NCBI GenBank assembly: GCA_002441135.1
Contig: DJVJ01000043.1
Location: 1-28,082, forward strand
DNA from: Caryophanales bacterium UBA6259
GTDB lineage: Bacteria; Bacillota; Bacilli; Tepidibacillales; Tepidibacillaceae
Length of the DNA: 28,082 nucleotides
Direction: 5' to 3'
Below are positions 1 to 7,185 of the stretch, in pieces (the first letter of the stretch is position 1; each line of letters opens with the position of its first letter). The notes below the pieces were generated by a model. That model saw only the letters and a list, made by a program, of their open reading frames with translations, was not told where the DNA came from and ran no database searches. The position numbers and the translations under genes were made by a program.

Positions 1-21
1 GCGCACTACAGGAATGCTTTT

Positions 22-28
22 TCCTCCT
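22..28 (-). promoter_or_regulatory. Shine-Dalgarno-like AAGGAGG at window edge
   Basis: On the minus strand AAGGAGG lies just after the stop codon of the helicase gene that ends at position 38. It is followed by an A-rich spacer and then the window edge. It may be the ribosome binding site of the next gene of the same operon, whose start would lie at or beyond position 1. No ATG is visible; ATT and GTG triplets occur 7 and 13 bases after it. The neighbour cannot be identified. Confidence 0.3.
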
Positions 29-37
29 TTTTCCTTT

Positions 38-1363
38 TTATCTGCCTCTTCTTCCTCTTGAGCCGGATGTCTGGCGTCTGGAATTGCTTCTATTTTCGCC
101 TGTTTCTCTTGTTTTTCTCGGGCCTCTGCTGTTTTTATTATTTTTGTCTTCTTTTGGTTTTCTGTTTCCTTTATTATTTTTCGAGGTACTTCCACCTTTG
201 GAAGAAGGTGTACTTTTTTTAGAGGAGAAGGATTCTTCTTTTTCTTTTCCTCCATCCATTCTTCTTTTTTCTAAGGTGGTTTTAAGTCCTTTTTCAATTA
301 GCTCTAAGTATTTGCGATCTTTTGGTGTGGCTAAAGTAATCGCTACACCTTTACCACCTGCTCGTCCTGTTCTACCAATACGGTGAATATAGCTTTCTAC
401 ATCTTGCGGAATATCATAGTTAAAAACATGGGTAACCCCTTCAACATCTAGTCCTCTAGCTGCTACATCGGTTGCAACTAGTAATTGTAGCTTTGCTTGA
501 CGGAAACGATTCATCACATCTTCTCTTTTTGCCTGCGACAAATCGCCGTGAAGTTCATCGGATTCGTATCCAAGCTCGAGCAAATCAGCATTTAATGCAC
601 TCGCTCTGCGCTTTGTTCTGCAGAAAATCATCGCTAAATATGGACGATGCTGATCAATTAATTGTCTTAATACTTCCTGTTTATTACGGTCTGTTGTTTC
701 CACAACCCATTGCTTCGTATCCTTTACTGTCACTTGCTCTGTTTTAATTTGTATTTCCTCTGGCTTAATCATATATTGCTTCGCAAGAGCGCGAATCTGA
801 TTTGGCATTGTTGCAGAGGTAAGAATCGTTTGCTTTTTATATGGCATTTTATCAATAATACTTTGTACTTCAGTTAAGAAGCCCATATGAAGCATTTGGT
901 CAGCCTCATCTAACACTAAAAAAGAGACCTTAGAAAGGTTAATTGTCCCACGCCCCATATGATCGATAATCCGACCTGGGGTTCCGATAACAATTTGTTT
1001 ACCACCCTTTAGCTTTTTCACTTGTCGTTCTACATCTTGTCCACCATAAACAGAGAGTACTTGTATACCCTCTAAATGTTCAATAAGCTTTTTTACCTCA
1101 GCAGTAATCTGTATCGCCAATTCACGAGTGGGCGTAATAATTAATGCTTGAATATGAGGTTCATTAGGATCAACCATTTCTAAAATTGGCAGAATAAATG
1201 CCAAGGTTTTACCAGTACCAGTTTGTGCTTGTGCAATCACATCTTTTTTTGCTAATAAAATCGGAATTGTTTTTTCCTGAATCGGTGTAGGATGGACTAT
1301 CCCACTACCTTTTAAAATATTTGTCAATTTGGAATTAATCCCAAGGGACGCAAACGTTGTCAT
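38..1363 (-). CDS. cshA: DEAD-box RNA helicase, CshA-like
   Basis: An ATP-dependent RNA helicase of the DEAD-box family, expected to remodel RNA in ribosome assembly, mRNA decay and cold adaptation. All core motifs are visible in the 441-residue product: Q motif (TPIQ, about 26-29), motif I AQTGTGKT with K52, PTRELA (78-83), TPGR (128-131), DEAD (152-155), SAT (183-185), ARGLD and HRIGRTGR. After about residue 365 the protein becomes a basic, low-complexity Lys/Arg/Ser/Gly/Asn tail ending in GSRGRRGR, typical of the RNA-binding tail of CshA/DeaD enzymes. I chose ATG at 1363 because the product then begins MTTFASLGI, as family members do, with GTGGTGG upstream; a TTG at 1393 would add ten residues. 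The gene has a long structured leader. CshA rather than CshB or DbpA is a judgement from overall likeness. Confidence 0.9.
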   Translation of the reverse strand: MTTFASLGINSKLTNILKGSGIVHPTPIQEKTIPILLAKKDVIAQAQTGTGKTLAFILPILEMVDPNEPHIQALIITPTRELAIQITAEVKKLIEHLEGIQVLSVYGGQDVERQVKKLKGGKQIVIGTPGRIIDHMGRGTINLSKVSFLVLDEADQMLHMGFLTEVQSIIDKMPYKKQTILTSATMPNQIRALAKQYMIKPEEIQIKTEQVTVKDTKQWVVETTDRNKQEVLRQLIDQHRPYLAMIFCRTKRRASALNADLLELGYESDELHGDLSQAKREDVMNRFRQAKLQLLVATDVAARGLDVEGVTHVFNYDIPQDVESYIHRIGRTGRAGGKGVAITLATPKDRKYLELIEKGLKTTLEKRRMDGGKEKEESFSSKKSTPSSKGGSTSKNNKGNRKPKEDKNNKNSRGPRKTRETGENRSNSRRQTSGSRGRRGR

Positions 1364-1395
1364 AATAACCACCACTTTCTTATTTATACGCAATC

Positions 1396-1428
1396 ATCGT
1401 TACCTAAATCACAGTGAACGGTAACGAT
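1396..1428 (-). promoter_or_regulatory. Inverted repeat in the helicase leader
   Basis: ATCGTTACC (1396-1404) and GGTAACGAT (1420-1428) form a perfect 9-bp inverted repeat around 15 bases. Inside it TCAC-T-GTGA can pair again. A third GGTAAC lies at 1435-1440. On the minus strand this sits in the roughly 110-base leader between the predicted promoter and the ATG at 1363. It could be an RNA hairpin or a protein operator; no known motif was recognised. Confidence 0.55.
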
Positions 1429-1477
1429 CTATTTGGTAACATTTATAATATTCAATATGCCAGGTATCACATAAAAA

Positions 1478-1486
1478 ATTATAGCA
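1478..1486 (-). promoter_or_regulatory. Extended -10 promoter for the helicase
   Basis: The minus strand reads TGCTATAAT, a perfect extended -10 element (TATAAT at 1478-1483, TG at 1485-1486). No good -35 is visible, as is common when the TG extension is present. Transcription would start near 1471, giving a leader of about 110 bases that contains the inverted repeat at 1396-1428. Confidence 0.6.
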
Positions 1487-1610
1487 AAATTTGGTTTGCC
1501 CATATTAGTCTATCTTAATCTTAACCCTAATTCCATTCATTTCTTTATTCTTTTATTATTTGCAAGTCAGCCGCTAAATTATTAGGATAATTTATACAAA
1601 GTGAATACAG

Positions 1611-1639
1611 GTGAAATATATATAGATTTGTGCTATAAT
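1611..1639 (+). promoter_or_regulatory. Promoter of the ABC-F gene
   Basis: GTGAAA at 1611-1616 (4 of 6 matches to TTGACA), a 17-base spacer, and TATAAT at 1634-1639 with a TG extension at 1631-1632. It lies downstream of an in-frame GTG at 1601 and just before a strong ribosome binding site, so it argues that translation starts at 1679 and not at 1601. Confidence 0.7.
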
Positions 1640-1678
1640 AGCCCGAGCTTATTTTTAATAGTAAAGGAAGGTAAACTA

Positions 1679-3265
1679 GTGATAACAGTAACGAATGTTA
1701 GCTTACGATATGGCGATAGAAAACTATTTGAAGATGTTAATTTAAAATTTACTCCTGGCAATTGCTATGGTGTAATTGGTGCTAATGGCGCAGGAAAAAG
1801 TACGTTTTTAAAAATTTTATCAGGTGAAATAGAACCAAATACTGGGGATGTTTCTATTGCTCCTGGTGTTCGAGTTTCTGTTTTAAAGCAGGACCATTTC
1901 CAATATGATGAAAACCAAGTTTTAGAGACCGTTATTATGGGTAATGCTCGACTTTTTGAAATTATGGCAGAAAAAGATGCATTATATGCTAAAGCAGAGT
2001 TTACAGATGAAGACGGTATTAAAGCTTCTGAGCTTGAATACGAGTTCGGAGAATTAAATGGTTGGGAAGCAGAATCCGATGCATCATCCCTACTTCAGGG
2101 CTTAGGAATTGGGACTGATTTACATGACAAAAAAATGAGTGAGCTACAGGGTTCTGAAAAAGTAAAGGTACTATTAGCCCAAGCACTTTTTGGTCAGCCC
2201 GGAGTGCTTATTTTGGACGAGCCTACAAACCATTTAGATATTAAATCAGTTCGTTGGTTAGAGGAGTTCTTAATTAACTTTGAAGGCACTGTTATTGTTG
2301 TATCCCATGACCGCTACTTCTTAAATAAGGTTAGTACCCATATGGCTGATGTAGATTACGGAAAAATAAAGCTTTATGTTGGAAACTATGATTTTTGGTA
2401 TGAGTCTAGTCAATTGGCCCTTCAAATGCAAAAGGACCAGAATAAGAAAAAAGAAGAAAAAATTAAGCAATTACAAGAGTTCGTGGCTCGTTTTAGTGCT
2501 AATGCTTCTAAATCTAAGCAAGCAACCTCTCGTAAAAAAATGCTAGAAAAGATTAATCTAGAAGATATTGAACCTTCTACTAGAAGGTACCCATTTGTTG
2601 GGTTTAAACCAGAAAGAGAAGTAGGTAATGATATTCTAACTGTAGACCGCATTAGTAAAACAATTGATGGTGTTAAGGTTTTAGATAATGTAAGCTTTAC
2701 AGTTGCTAAAGGTGATAAGATTGCCTTTGTTGGTGCAGATGAAATTGTAAACACCACTATACTCAAGATTTTAGCTGGCGAAATGGAACCAGATAGTGGC
2801 TCTTATAAATGGGGAGTAACAATCACTAAAGCATATTTTCCAAAGGACAACTCCTCTTATTTTATGGACAGCGACCTTAATTTAGTAGATTGGTTACGTC
2901 AATTTTCAGATGACAAAGCAGAAAGCTATGTTCGTGGTTTCTTAGGCAGAATGCTTTTCTCTGGAGAAGAAGCACTAAAGCCTACCAATGTTCTATCTGG
3001 TGGAGAAAAGGTGCGCTGCATGCTTTCTAAAATGATGCTAAGTAATGCCAATGTGTTAATTTTAGATCAGCCAACGAACCACCTTGATCTAGAGTCAATT
3101 ACGGCTTTAAATAATGGTCTAAGAGATTATAAGAGTATTGTTCTATTTACATCTCATGACCACCAATTTATTCAAACCATTGCTAACCGTATTATCGAGA
3201 TAACTCCATCTGGAATCATTGATAAACAAATGACCTATGACGAGTATTTGGAATTAGCAAACTAA
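1679..3265 (+). CDS. ykpA: ABC-F ATPase, YkpA/YbiT type
   Basis: A soluble protein of two ABC ATPase domains with no membrane segments, of the ABC-F group that acts on ribosomes. The start is GTG 1679: AAGGAAGG lies 8 bases upstream, and the product opens ITVTNVSLRYG like its relatives (528 aa). Domain 1: Walker A GANGAGKS (K40), signature region ELQGSEK (155-161), Walker B LDEPTNHLD (E181). A charged linker (about 245-300) separates the domains and should be the P-site tRNA interaction motif. Domain 2: signature LSGGEK (439-444), but Walker A reads GADEIVNTT, with N358 in place of the lysine, and Walker B reads LDQPTNHLD, with Q464 in place of the catalytic glutamate. The ATP site built from domain-2 Walker motifs and the domain-1 signature thus looks degenerate in all three elements. 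The family call is firm; cellular role and YkpA identity are inferred. Confidence 0.9.
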   Translation: MITVTNVSLRYGDRKLFEDVNLKFTPGNCYGVIGANGAGKSTFLKILSGEIEPNTGDVSIAPGVRVSVLKQDHFQYDENQVLETVIMGNARLFEIMAEKDALYAKAEFTDEDGIKASELEYEFGELNGWEAESDASSLLQGLGIGTDLHDKKMSELQGSEKVKVLLAQALFGQPGVLILDEPTNHLDIKSVRWLEEFLINFEGTVIVVSHDRYFLNKVSTHMADVDYGKIKLYVGNYDFWYESSQLALQMQKDQNKKKEEKIKQLQEFVARFSANASKSKQATSRKKMLEKINLEDIEPSTRRYPFVGFKPEREVGNDILTVDRISKTIDGVKVLDNVSFTVAKGDKIAFVGADEIVNTTILKILAGEMEPDSGSYKWGVTITKAYFPKDNSSYFMDSDLNLVDWLRQFSDDKAESYVRGFLGRMLFSGEEALKPTNVLSGGEKVRCMLSKMMLSNANVLILDQPTNHLDLESITALNNGLRDYKSIVLFTSHDHQFIQTIANRIIEITPSGIIDKQMTYDEYLELAN

Positions 3266-3278
3266 AGATTAGAAATAG

Positions 3279-3321
3279 AAAAAGGTGGAAAAAGGGGCCT
3301 GGCCCCTTTTTCCACCTTTTT
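3279..3321. terminator. Strong bidirectional terminator
   Basis: A perfect 19-bp stem (3279-3297 pairing with 3303-3321) with a GC-rich apex around CCTGG. The stem starts with an A-run and ends with a T-run, so it can stop transcription in both directions. It serves the convergent ABC-F gene (ending 3265) and the importer operon (last gene ending 3326). Confidence 0.92.
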
Positions 3322-3325
3322 ACAT

Positions 3326-4108
3326 TTACCTAACCGCCTTTATGCTTTCCTCTCGGATAAGCTCTAATAGCTCACCCTTTAAATCCAAAAACTGGCTACT
3401 GCTTTTAAAGTGATAATCTCTTGGGCGAGGAATTGGAACAGTTATGCCTTTCTTGATCCGTCCAGGACGTGCAGTCATTACATAAACAGTGTCCCCAAGA
3501 AAAATGGACTCCTCCACATCATGAGTGATAAAGAGAATCGTTTTTTTCGTCTCTTCCCAGACCTTTAATAGTATTTCCTGCATAATAGAACGAGTCTGTG
3601 CATCAAGGGCCCCAAACGGCTCATCCATCAATAAAATCTCCGGATCATTAGCCAAGGCTCTAGCTATAGCTACCCTTTGCTTCATTCCACCGGATAACTG
3701 AATAGGATAATGTTTTTCAAATCCCTTCAAGCCTATTAATTCTAAATAATGGTGGGAGATCTCTTGCTGCTCCTTTTTAGAAACCCCTTTTAGCTGTAAC
3801 CCAAAAGCGATGTTTTGCTCAACGGTTAGCCAAGGATATAAGGTATAAGACTGAAATACCATTCCTCGATCTGGACCAGGTCCCTTAATTTCCTTCCCAT
3901 CTAAATAGACATGGCCTGATGAAGGCTCTTCTAATCCTGCTACTACTCTTAAGATAGTGGATTTACCACAGCCAGAAGGACCTAAAATAGTAATAAATTC
4001 CCCCTCCTTTACAGAAAAGGATGCCTGATCAAGCGCAATAACTTCCCCATTCTTTGTAGAAAAAACCTTACGAACATTATCTATAACTAGCTTTGCACCA
4101 TTTACCAT
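3326..4108 (-). CDS. ABC importer ATPase, SsuB/TauB-like
   Basis: The 260-residue ATP-hydrolysing subunit of an importer of the nitrate/sulfonate/taurine class, acting on the inner face of the membrane. Visible motifs are Walker A GPSGCGKST, Q-loop FQSYTLYPW, signature LSGGMKQR, Walker B LLMDEPFGALD and the H-loop ITHDVEE. The length is usual for SsuB/TauB. ATG 4108 follows GGAGGG, and only one base separates it from the end of the permease gene, so its ribosome binding site lies inside the permease gene. It is the last gene of the five-gene leftward operon. The subfamily is clear; the substrate cannot be read from the ATPase. Confidence 0.92.
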   Translation of the reverse strand: MVNGAKLVIDNVRKVFSTKNGEVIALDQASFSVKEGEFITILGPSGCGKSTILRVVAGLEEPSSGHVYLDGKEIKGPGPDRGMVFQSYTLYPWLTVEQNIAFGLQLKGVSKKEQQEISHHYLELIGLKGFEKHYPIQLSGGMKQRVAIARALANDPEILLMDEPFGALDAQTRSIMQEILLKVWEETKKTILFITHDVEESIFLGDTVYVMTARPGRIKKGITVPIPRPRDYHFKSSSQFLDLKGELLELIREESIKAVR

Positions 4109-4109
4109 T

Positions 4110-4907
4110 TTAGGATCCCTCCTTCTTCATCCAATGAAAGGACGCACGATAGATTGCCTTAAAAATAAGATCAGTTAATAATCCCAAAAGTCCGATAATT
4201 AAAATTCCCACAATAATTTTATCCGGCTTTAAAAAACGAGAGGCTTGCATAATCATAAAACCAAGTCCTTCCGATGCCCCTACTAGTTCTGCCACCACTA
4301 AATAGGTCCATGCCCAGCCAAAGGTAATTCGTAATGTATCAACAATCCCTGGTAATGAAGCCGGAAGAATCACTTTCTTAAATAACTGAAGCTTATTAAC
4401 CCCTAATGTGTAGGAAACTTCAATTAAATCATGTTGAACGTTCTTTGTTACATCCATTACCATTAAAGTTAATTGAAAAAAGGTGCCAAAGAAAATAACC
4501 GCCATTTTCTCTGTCTCCCCTAAACCAATCCATAAAATAAATAATGGAATAAAAGCGGAAGCGGGCATATAACGTATAAAGCCAATGATTGGCTCAAAGG
4601 CCCCTTCCATAATTCTTAACGTTCCCATCAGTATTCCTAAAGGAACCCCAATTAAAGCAGCGAAAAAGAAGCCTAACGCCACTCTCGAAAAGCTAATTCC
4701 TATATCCCTATAAATGTCTCCACTTTGAAACATAGAGATGGCTGTTTTAATTACTTGACCTGGAGAAGGTAAAAACAGTGGATTTACCAAACCGCCATAG
4801 GATAAAACGGACCAAGCTATAATTAGACTGGCAAAGGTAACAATCCCTGCCCCTACATATGCAGTTTTTGAAATTTCTTTATTAGGAGTAAAGATATTTT
4901 TCCACAT
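4110..4907 (-). CDS. ABC importer permease, SsuC/TauC-like
   Basis: A 265-residue inner-membrane permease with about six hydrophobic segments. Near the middle is the cytoplasmic coupling (EAA) loop, here ending in LGVNKLQLFKKVILPASLP, which docks onto the ATPase. It belongs to the binding-protein-dependent permeases of sulfonate, nitrate and taurine importers and should work as a homodimer with two ATPase subunits. ATG 4907 follows a GGGGGT ribosome binding site. A hairpin at 4932-4960 separates it from the upstream binding-protein gene. Confidence 0.92.
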   Translation of the reverse strand: MWKNIFTPNKEISKTAYVGAGIVTFASLIIAWSVLSYGGLVNPLFLPSPGQVIKTAISMFQSGDIYRDIGISFSRVALGFFFAALIGVPLGILMGTLRIMEGAFEPIIGFIRYMPASAFIPLFILWIGLGETEKMAVIFFGTFFQLTLMVMDVTKNVQHDLIEVSYTLGVNKLQLFKKVILPASLPGIVDTLRITFGWAWTYLVVAELVGASEGLGFMIMQASRFLKPDKIIVGILIIGLLGLLTDLIFKAIYRASFHWMKKEGS

Positions 4908-4931
4908 GATGACCCCCGCCTTATGGTTAGA

Positions 4932-4960
4932 AAAGGAGAGCCTAAACTAGGCACTCCTTT
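4932..4960 (-). terminator. Intra-operon hairpin between binding protein and permease
   Basis: AAAGGAG (4932-4938) pairs with CTCCTTT (4954-4960), and GCCTA (4940-4944) with TAGGC (4948-4952), leaving one mismatch and a 3-base loop. On the transcribed minus strand it is followed by only a short T-run (TTTT then CTAACC). This suggests a leaky terminator or 3'-end stabiliser that lets the binding protein be made in excess over the membrane subunits. On the plus strand its tail is also T-rich. Confidence 0.65.
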
Positions 4961-5027
4961 CTTATTTTCTTCTTATAAATCCTAAATCTTTTCTTCCTGT
5001 CATCTTCATATCACTCTTTATACAAAC

Positions 5028-6032
5028 TTATAAGCCTTGTACAAATGTCGCTTCTACAATATCCTCAACATTCGGCTTTACATCAATAATCTTTTGTTCA
5101 CTATAAAAATCAATCGCATTTTGCGTAGATTCATAAATGGATCCCTTAGCACTATCTGTACCATAAAGGGATTTATTATCTTCTTTATCGAAGAACTTTA
5201 ATCCAGTTACTGTACCAGTAAACTCTGCTAGATCAATTTTCAGGCCATCTGCCATAATCTGATTTGCTTCCTCTTCATTTTGCTTCCAATATTCCATTGC
5301 TTCAGCCATTGCTGCCACAAATGCCTTAATATCATCTGGGCGCTGATCTACTATCTCTTTCTTAAAGCCTACTGTATCGATAATAATTCCTGGTAAATCT
5401 ACAGTTGAAAGCAGTACCTTTCCGTTTGCTTGCGACGCTTTAGATAACCATGGCTCCCAGGTGACTGCTGCATCTACTTTTCCAGCTACAAATGCTGCAC
5501 CAGCATCTCCAGCAGACATTTCTACCATTTGAATATCCTTATCGGTTAAACCCGCTTGCTTAAGTGCAGTTAGAATTAATAGGTGACTTGTTGACCCCTG
5601 AGAAAAGGCTACTTGCTTTCCTTTTAAGTCGGCTACTGAATTAATACCCTCTTTGGCAATAATTCCATCTCCACCATAGGAATCATCCAATAACCAAACC
5701 ACTTCCATTGGGATGCCGGCAGCTGCCATTGTTACTTGAACATCTAATGCTGTTGCCATACCATCTACTTTTCCACCTGCTAAAGCTTGCTTGCGTTCTG
5801 CTAATCCTTCAATAATAGATAGTTCAACCTGCACTCCATGCTTTTCAAAAAATCCTTTTTCTTGAGCTAAAAATAATGGGCCATAGCCTGTCCATGTTGG
5901 TAATGTTACTTTTAACGGTGCTAATGCTTCTGAACTGCCCTCTTTATCTGAACTACTTTCTTTTGCCGCTCCACAACCGACTAAACTAATTACTAATACG
6001 ATGAGCATCATGATTTGCATAAACTTTTTCAT
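5028..6032 (-). CDS. Substrate-binding lipoprotein, SsuA/NMT1-like
   Basis: The extracellular solute-binding protein of the importer, 334 aa. The N-terminus is a lipoprotein signal: a short basic start, a hydrophobic stretch and lipobox LVGC with the lipidated Cys at residue 20, followed by a Ser-rich linker. The mature part has features of the SsuA/TauA/NMT1 family, such as GYGPLFLAQEKGFFEKHGV near the N-terminus, the pattern AGKVDAAVTWEPW, and the middle segment LKGKQVAFSQGSTSH. ATG 6032 is preceded by AGAGGAG. The family also imports pyrimidine precursors, aromatic sulfonates and nitrate, so the substrate is open. Its place behind an aminotransferase and a dehydrogenase suggests an amino- or hydroxy-compound. 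Confidence 0.9.
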   Translation of the reverse strand: MKKFMQIMMLIVLVISLVGCGAAKESSSDKEGSSEALAPLKVTLPTWTGYGPLFLAQEKGFFEKHGVQVELSIIEGLAERKQALAGGKVDGMATALDVQVTMAAAGIPMEVVWLLDDSYGGDGIIAKEGINSVADLKGKQVAFSQGSTSHLLILTALKQAGLTDKDIQMVEMSAGDAGAAFVAGKVDAAVTWEPWLSKASQANGKVLLSTVDLPGIIIDTVGFKKEIVDQRPDDIKAFVAAMAEAMEYWKQNEEEANQIMADGLKIDLAEFTGTVTGLKFFDKEDNKSLYGTDSAKGSIYESTQNAIDFYSEQKIIDVKPNVEDIVEATFVQGL

Positions 6033-6078
6033 TGTTGTTTCTCCTCTTCTTTTTATGATTGTTAATTTATTGCTACTG

Positions 6079-7185
6079 TCATACTACCAATTCGTTCATC
6101 ACCTTTAAAAAGGCGTCTAATTCTTCTTTGGTTCCTATCGAAATTCTTAAGGATGTGGTTAAACCATAGCCTGATAAATCTCGAACAATTATCCCTTTTA
6201 GAGCCAATTGCTGAAAAATACCTTTGCTTTCTTTCCCTATATCTACATAAACAAAATTACCATTCGTTTCGATATAGTTCAAATTCATGTCCCTAAAGCC
6301 TTTATACAGTAATGACTTTCCTTCTTCATTGAATTTTTTTGCTGCTATTCGATGTTCAGCATCCTCTAAACTCGCTAATGCCCCAGCCTGTGCAACGCTG
6401 TTAACATTAAACGGTGGACGAACCCGTTGAATTGCATTAACTACTTCTACTGCTCCTATACCATAGCCAATCCTAGCAGCAGCTAATGCGTAGATTTTAG
6501 AAAAGGTTCGTATCACAAATACATTTTTCATCTTTTTAATAACGTCTACAGCGCTAGCATAATCATTACTATCTACATATTCATGATAAGCCTCATCGAC
6601 GACTACAATCACATCCTCAGGAACTTGTTCCAAAAAAAGCTTAAGCTCCTGATAAGGAATGATCTTTCCTGTTGGATTATTAGGATTGCATAAAAATATA
6701 ATTTTTGTTTTTTCAGTAATTTGTTCTAAGATCGCATGCAAATCTATTCCTAAGTCCTCTTTCATTGGGGTAATGATTGGTGTTGCTCCCATTAAATGAG
6801 TTGAAGCAAGGTATTGCACAAACGTTAATTTAGGGATGATCACTTCATCCTTTGGATTGAGGAATGTCTGTGCTATCATAATGATCATTTCATCTGCACC
6901 ATTGGCTAAGATAATATTACTAGAATTTACCCCTTCCATTTCTGCAATTTTTGCTATCACAGACTCCCCTGCAGAATTAGGATAATAGTTTAAACGTTCG
7001 ACTTCCTTCTTCATAACTTCAATCGCTTTATTTGAAGGGCCTAAAGGATTCTCATTAAAGGAAAGCTTATAGACTACATCAAGGCCTAAAACTTGTTTTA
7101 TCTCTTCCACTGGCATATCGGCTAACTGACAAGTATACGGTGTTAAATTAGAATGCACTTCTCTTACCATGCTATCAATTTTCAT
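6079..7185 (-). CDS. PLP-dependent aminotransferase, HisC-like
   Basis: A fold-type I aminotransferase of 368 aa, closest in look to histidinol-phosphate/aromatic aminotransferases. Visible are the N-terminal FNENPLGPS motif, CNPNNPTG (166-173), the PLP-contacting Asp and Tyr in DEAYHEY (D197, Y200), the Schiff-base lysine K230 in TFSKIYALAAARIGYG, and a C-terminal substrate-carboxylate arginine in LRISIG (R347). Family members usually read TFSKIYGLAGLRVGY, so the active-site loop is slightly unusual. No histidine genes are near. The ATG at 7185 overlaps the TGA of the upstream dehydrogenase (ATGA), which indicates translational coupling, and 46 bases separate it from the importer lipoprotein gene. 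I infer a catabolic or interconversion role on an imported amino compound rather than histidine synthesis. Confidence 0.85.
   Translation of the reverse strand: MKIDSMVREVHSNLTPYTCQLADMPVEEIKQVLGLDVVYKLSFNENPLGPSNKAIEVMKKEVERLNYYPNSAGESVIAKIAEMEGVNSSNIILANGADEMIIMIAQTFLNPKDEVIIPKLTFVQYLASTHLMGATPIITPMKEDLGIDLHAILEQITEKTKIIFLCNPNNPTGKIIPYQELKLFLEQVPEDVIVVVDEAYHEYVDSNDYASAVDVIKKMKNVFVIRTFSKIYALAAARIGYGIGAVEVVNAIQRVRPPFNVNSVAQAGALASLEDAEHRIAAKKFNEEGKSLLYKGFRDMNLNYIETNGNFVYVDIGKESKGIFQQLALKGIIVRDLSGYGLTTSLRISIGTKEELDAFLKVMNELVV

Noticed and set aside
84..386. Plus-strand 100-codon frame opposite the helicase tail
   Set aside because: Antisense shadow of the Lys/Arg-rich tail; it reads as runs of Leu, Phe and Pro without a ribosome binding site.
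2422..2766. Minus-strand 114-codon frame inside the ABC-F gene
   Set aside because: It is fully antisense to a well-supported coding region and shows only Ser/Leu-rich shadow composition.
6079..7185. Histidinol-phosphate aminotransferase of histidine synthesis (hisC)
   Set aside because: The family fits, but no histidine gene is nearby and the gene is translationally coupled to a dehydrogenase and an importer, so I left the symbol blank.
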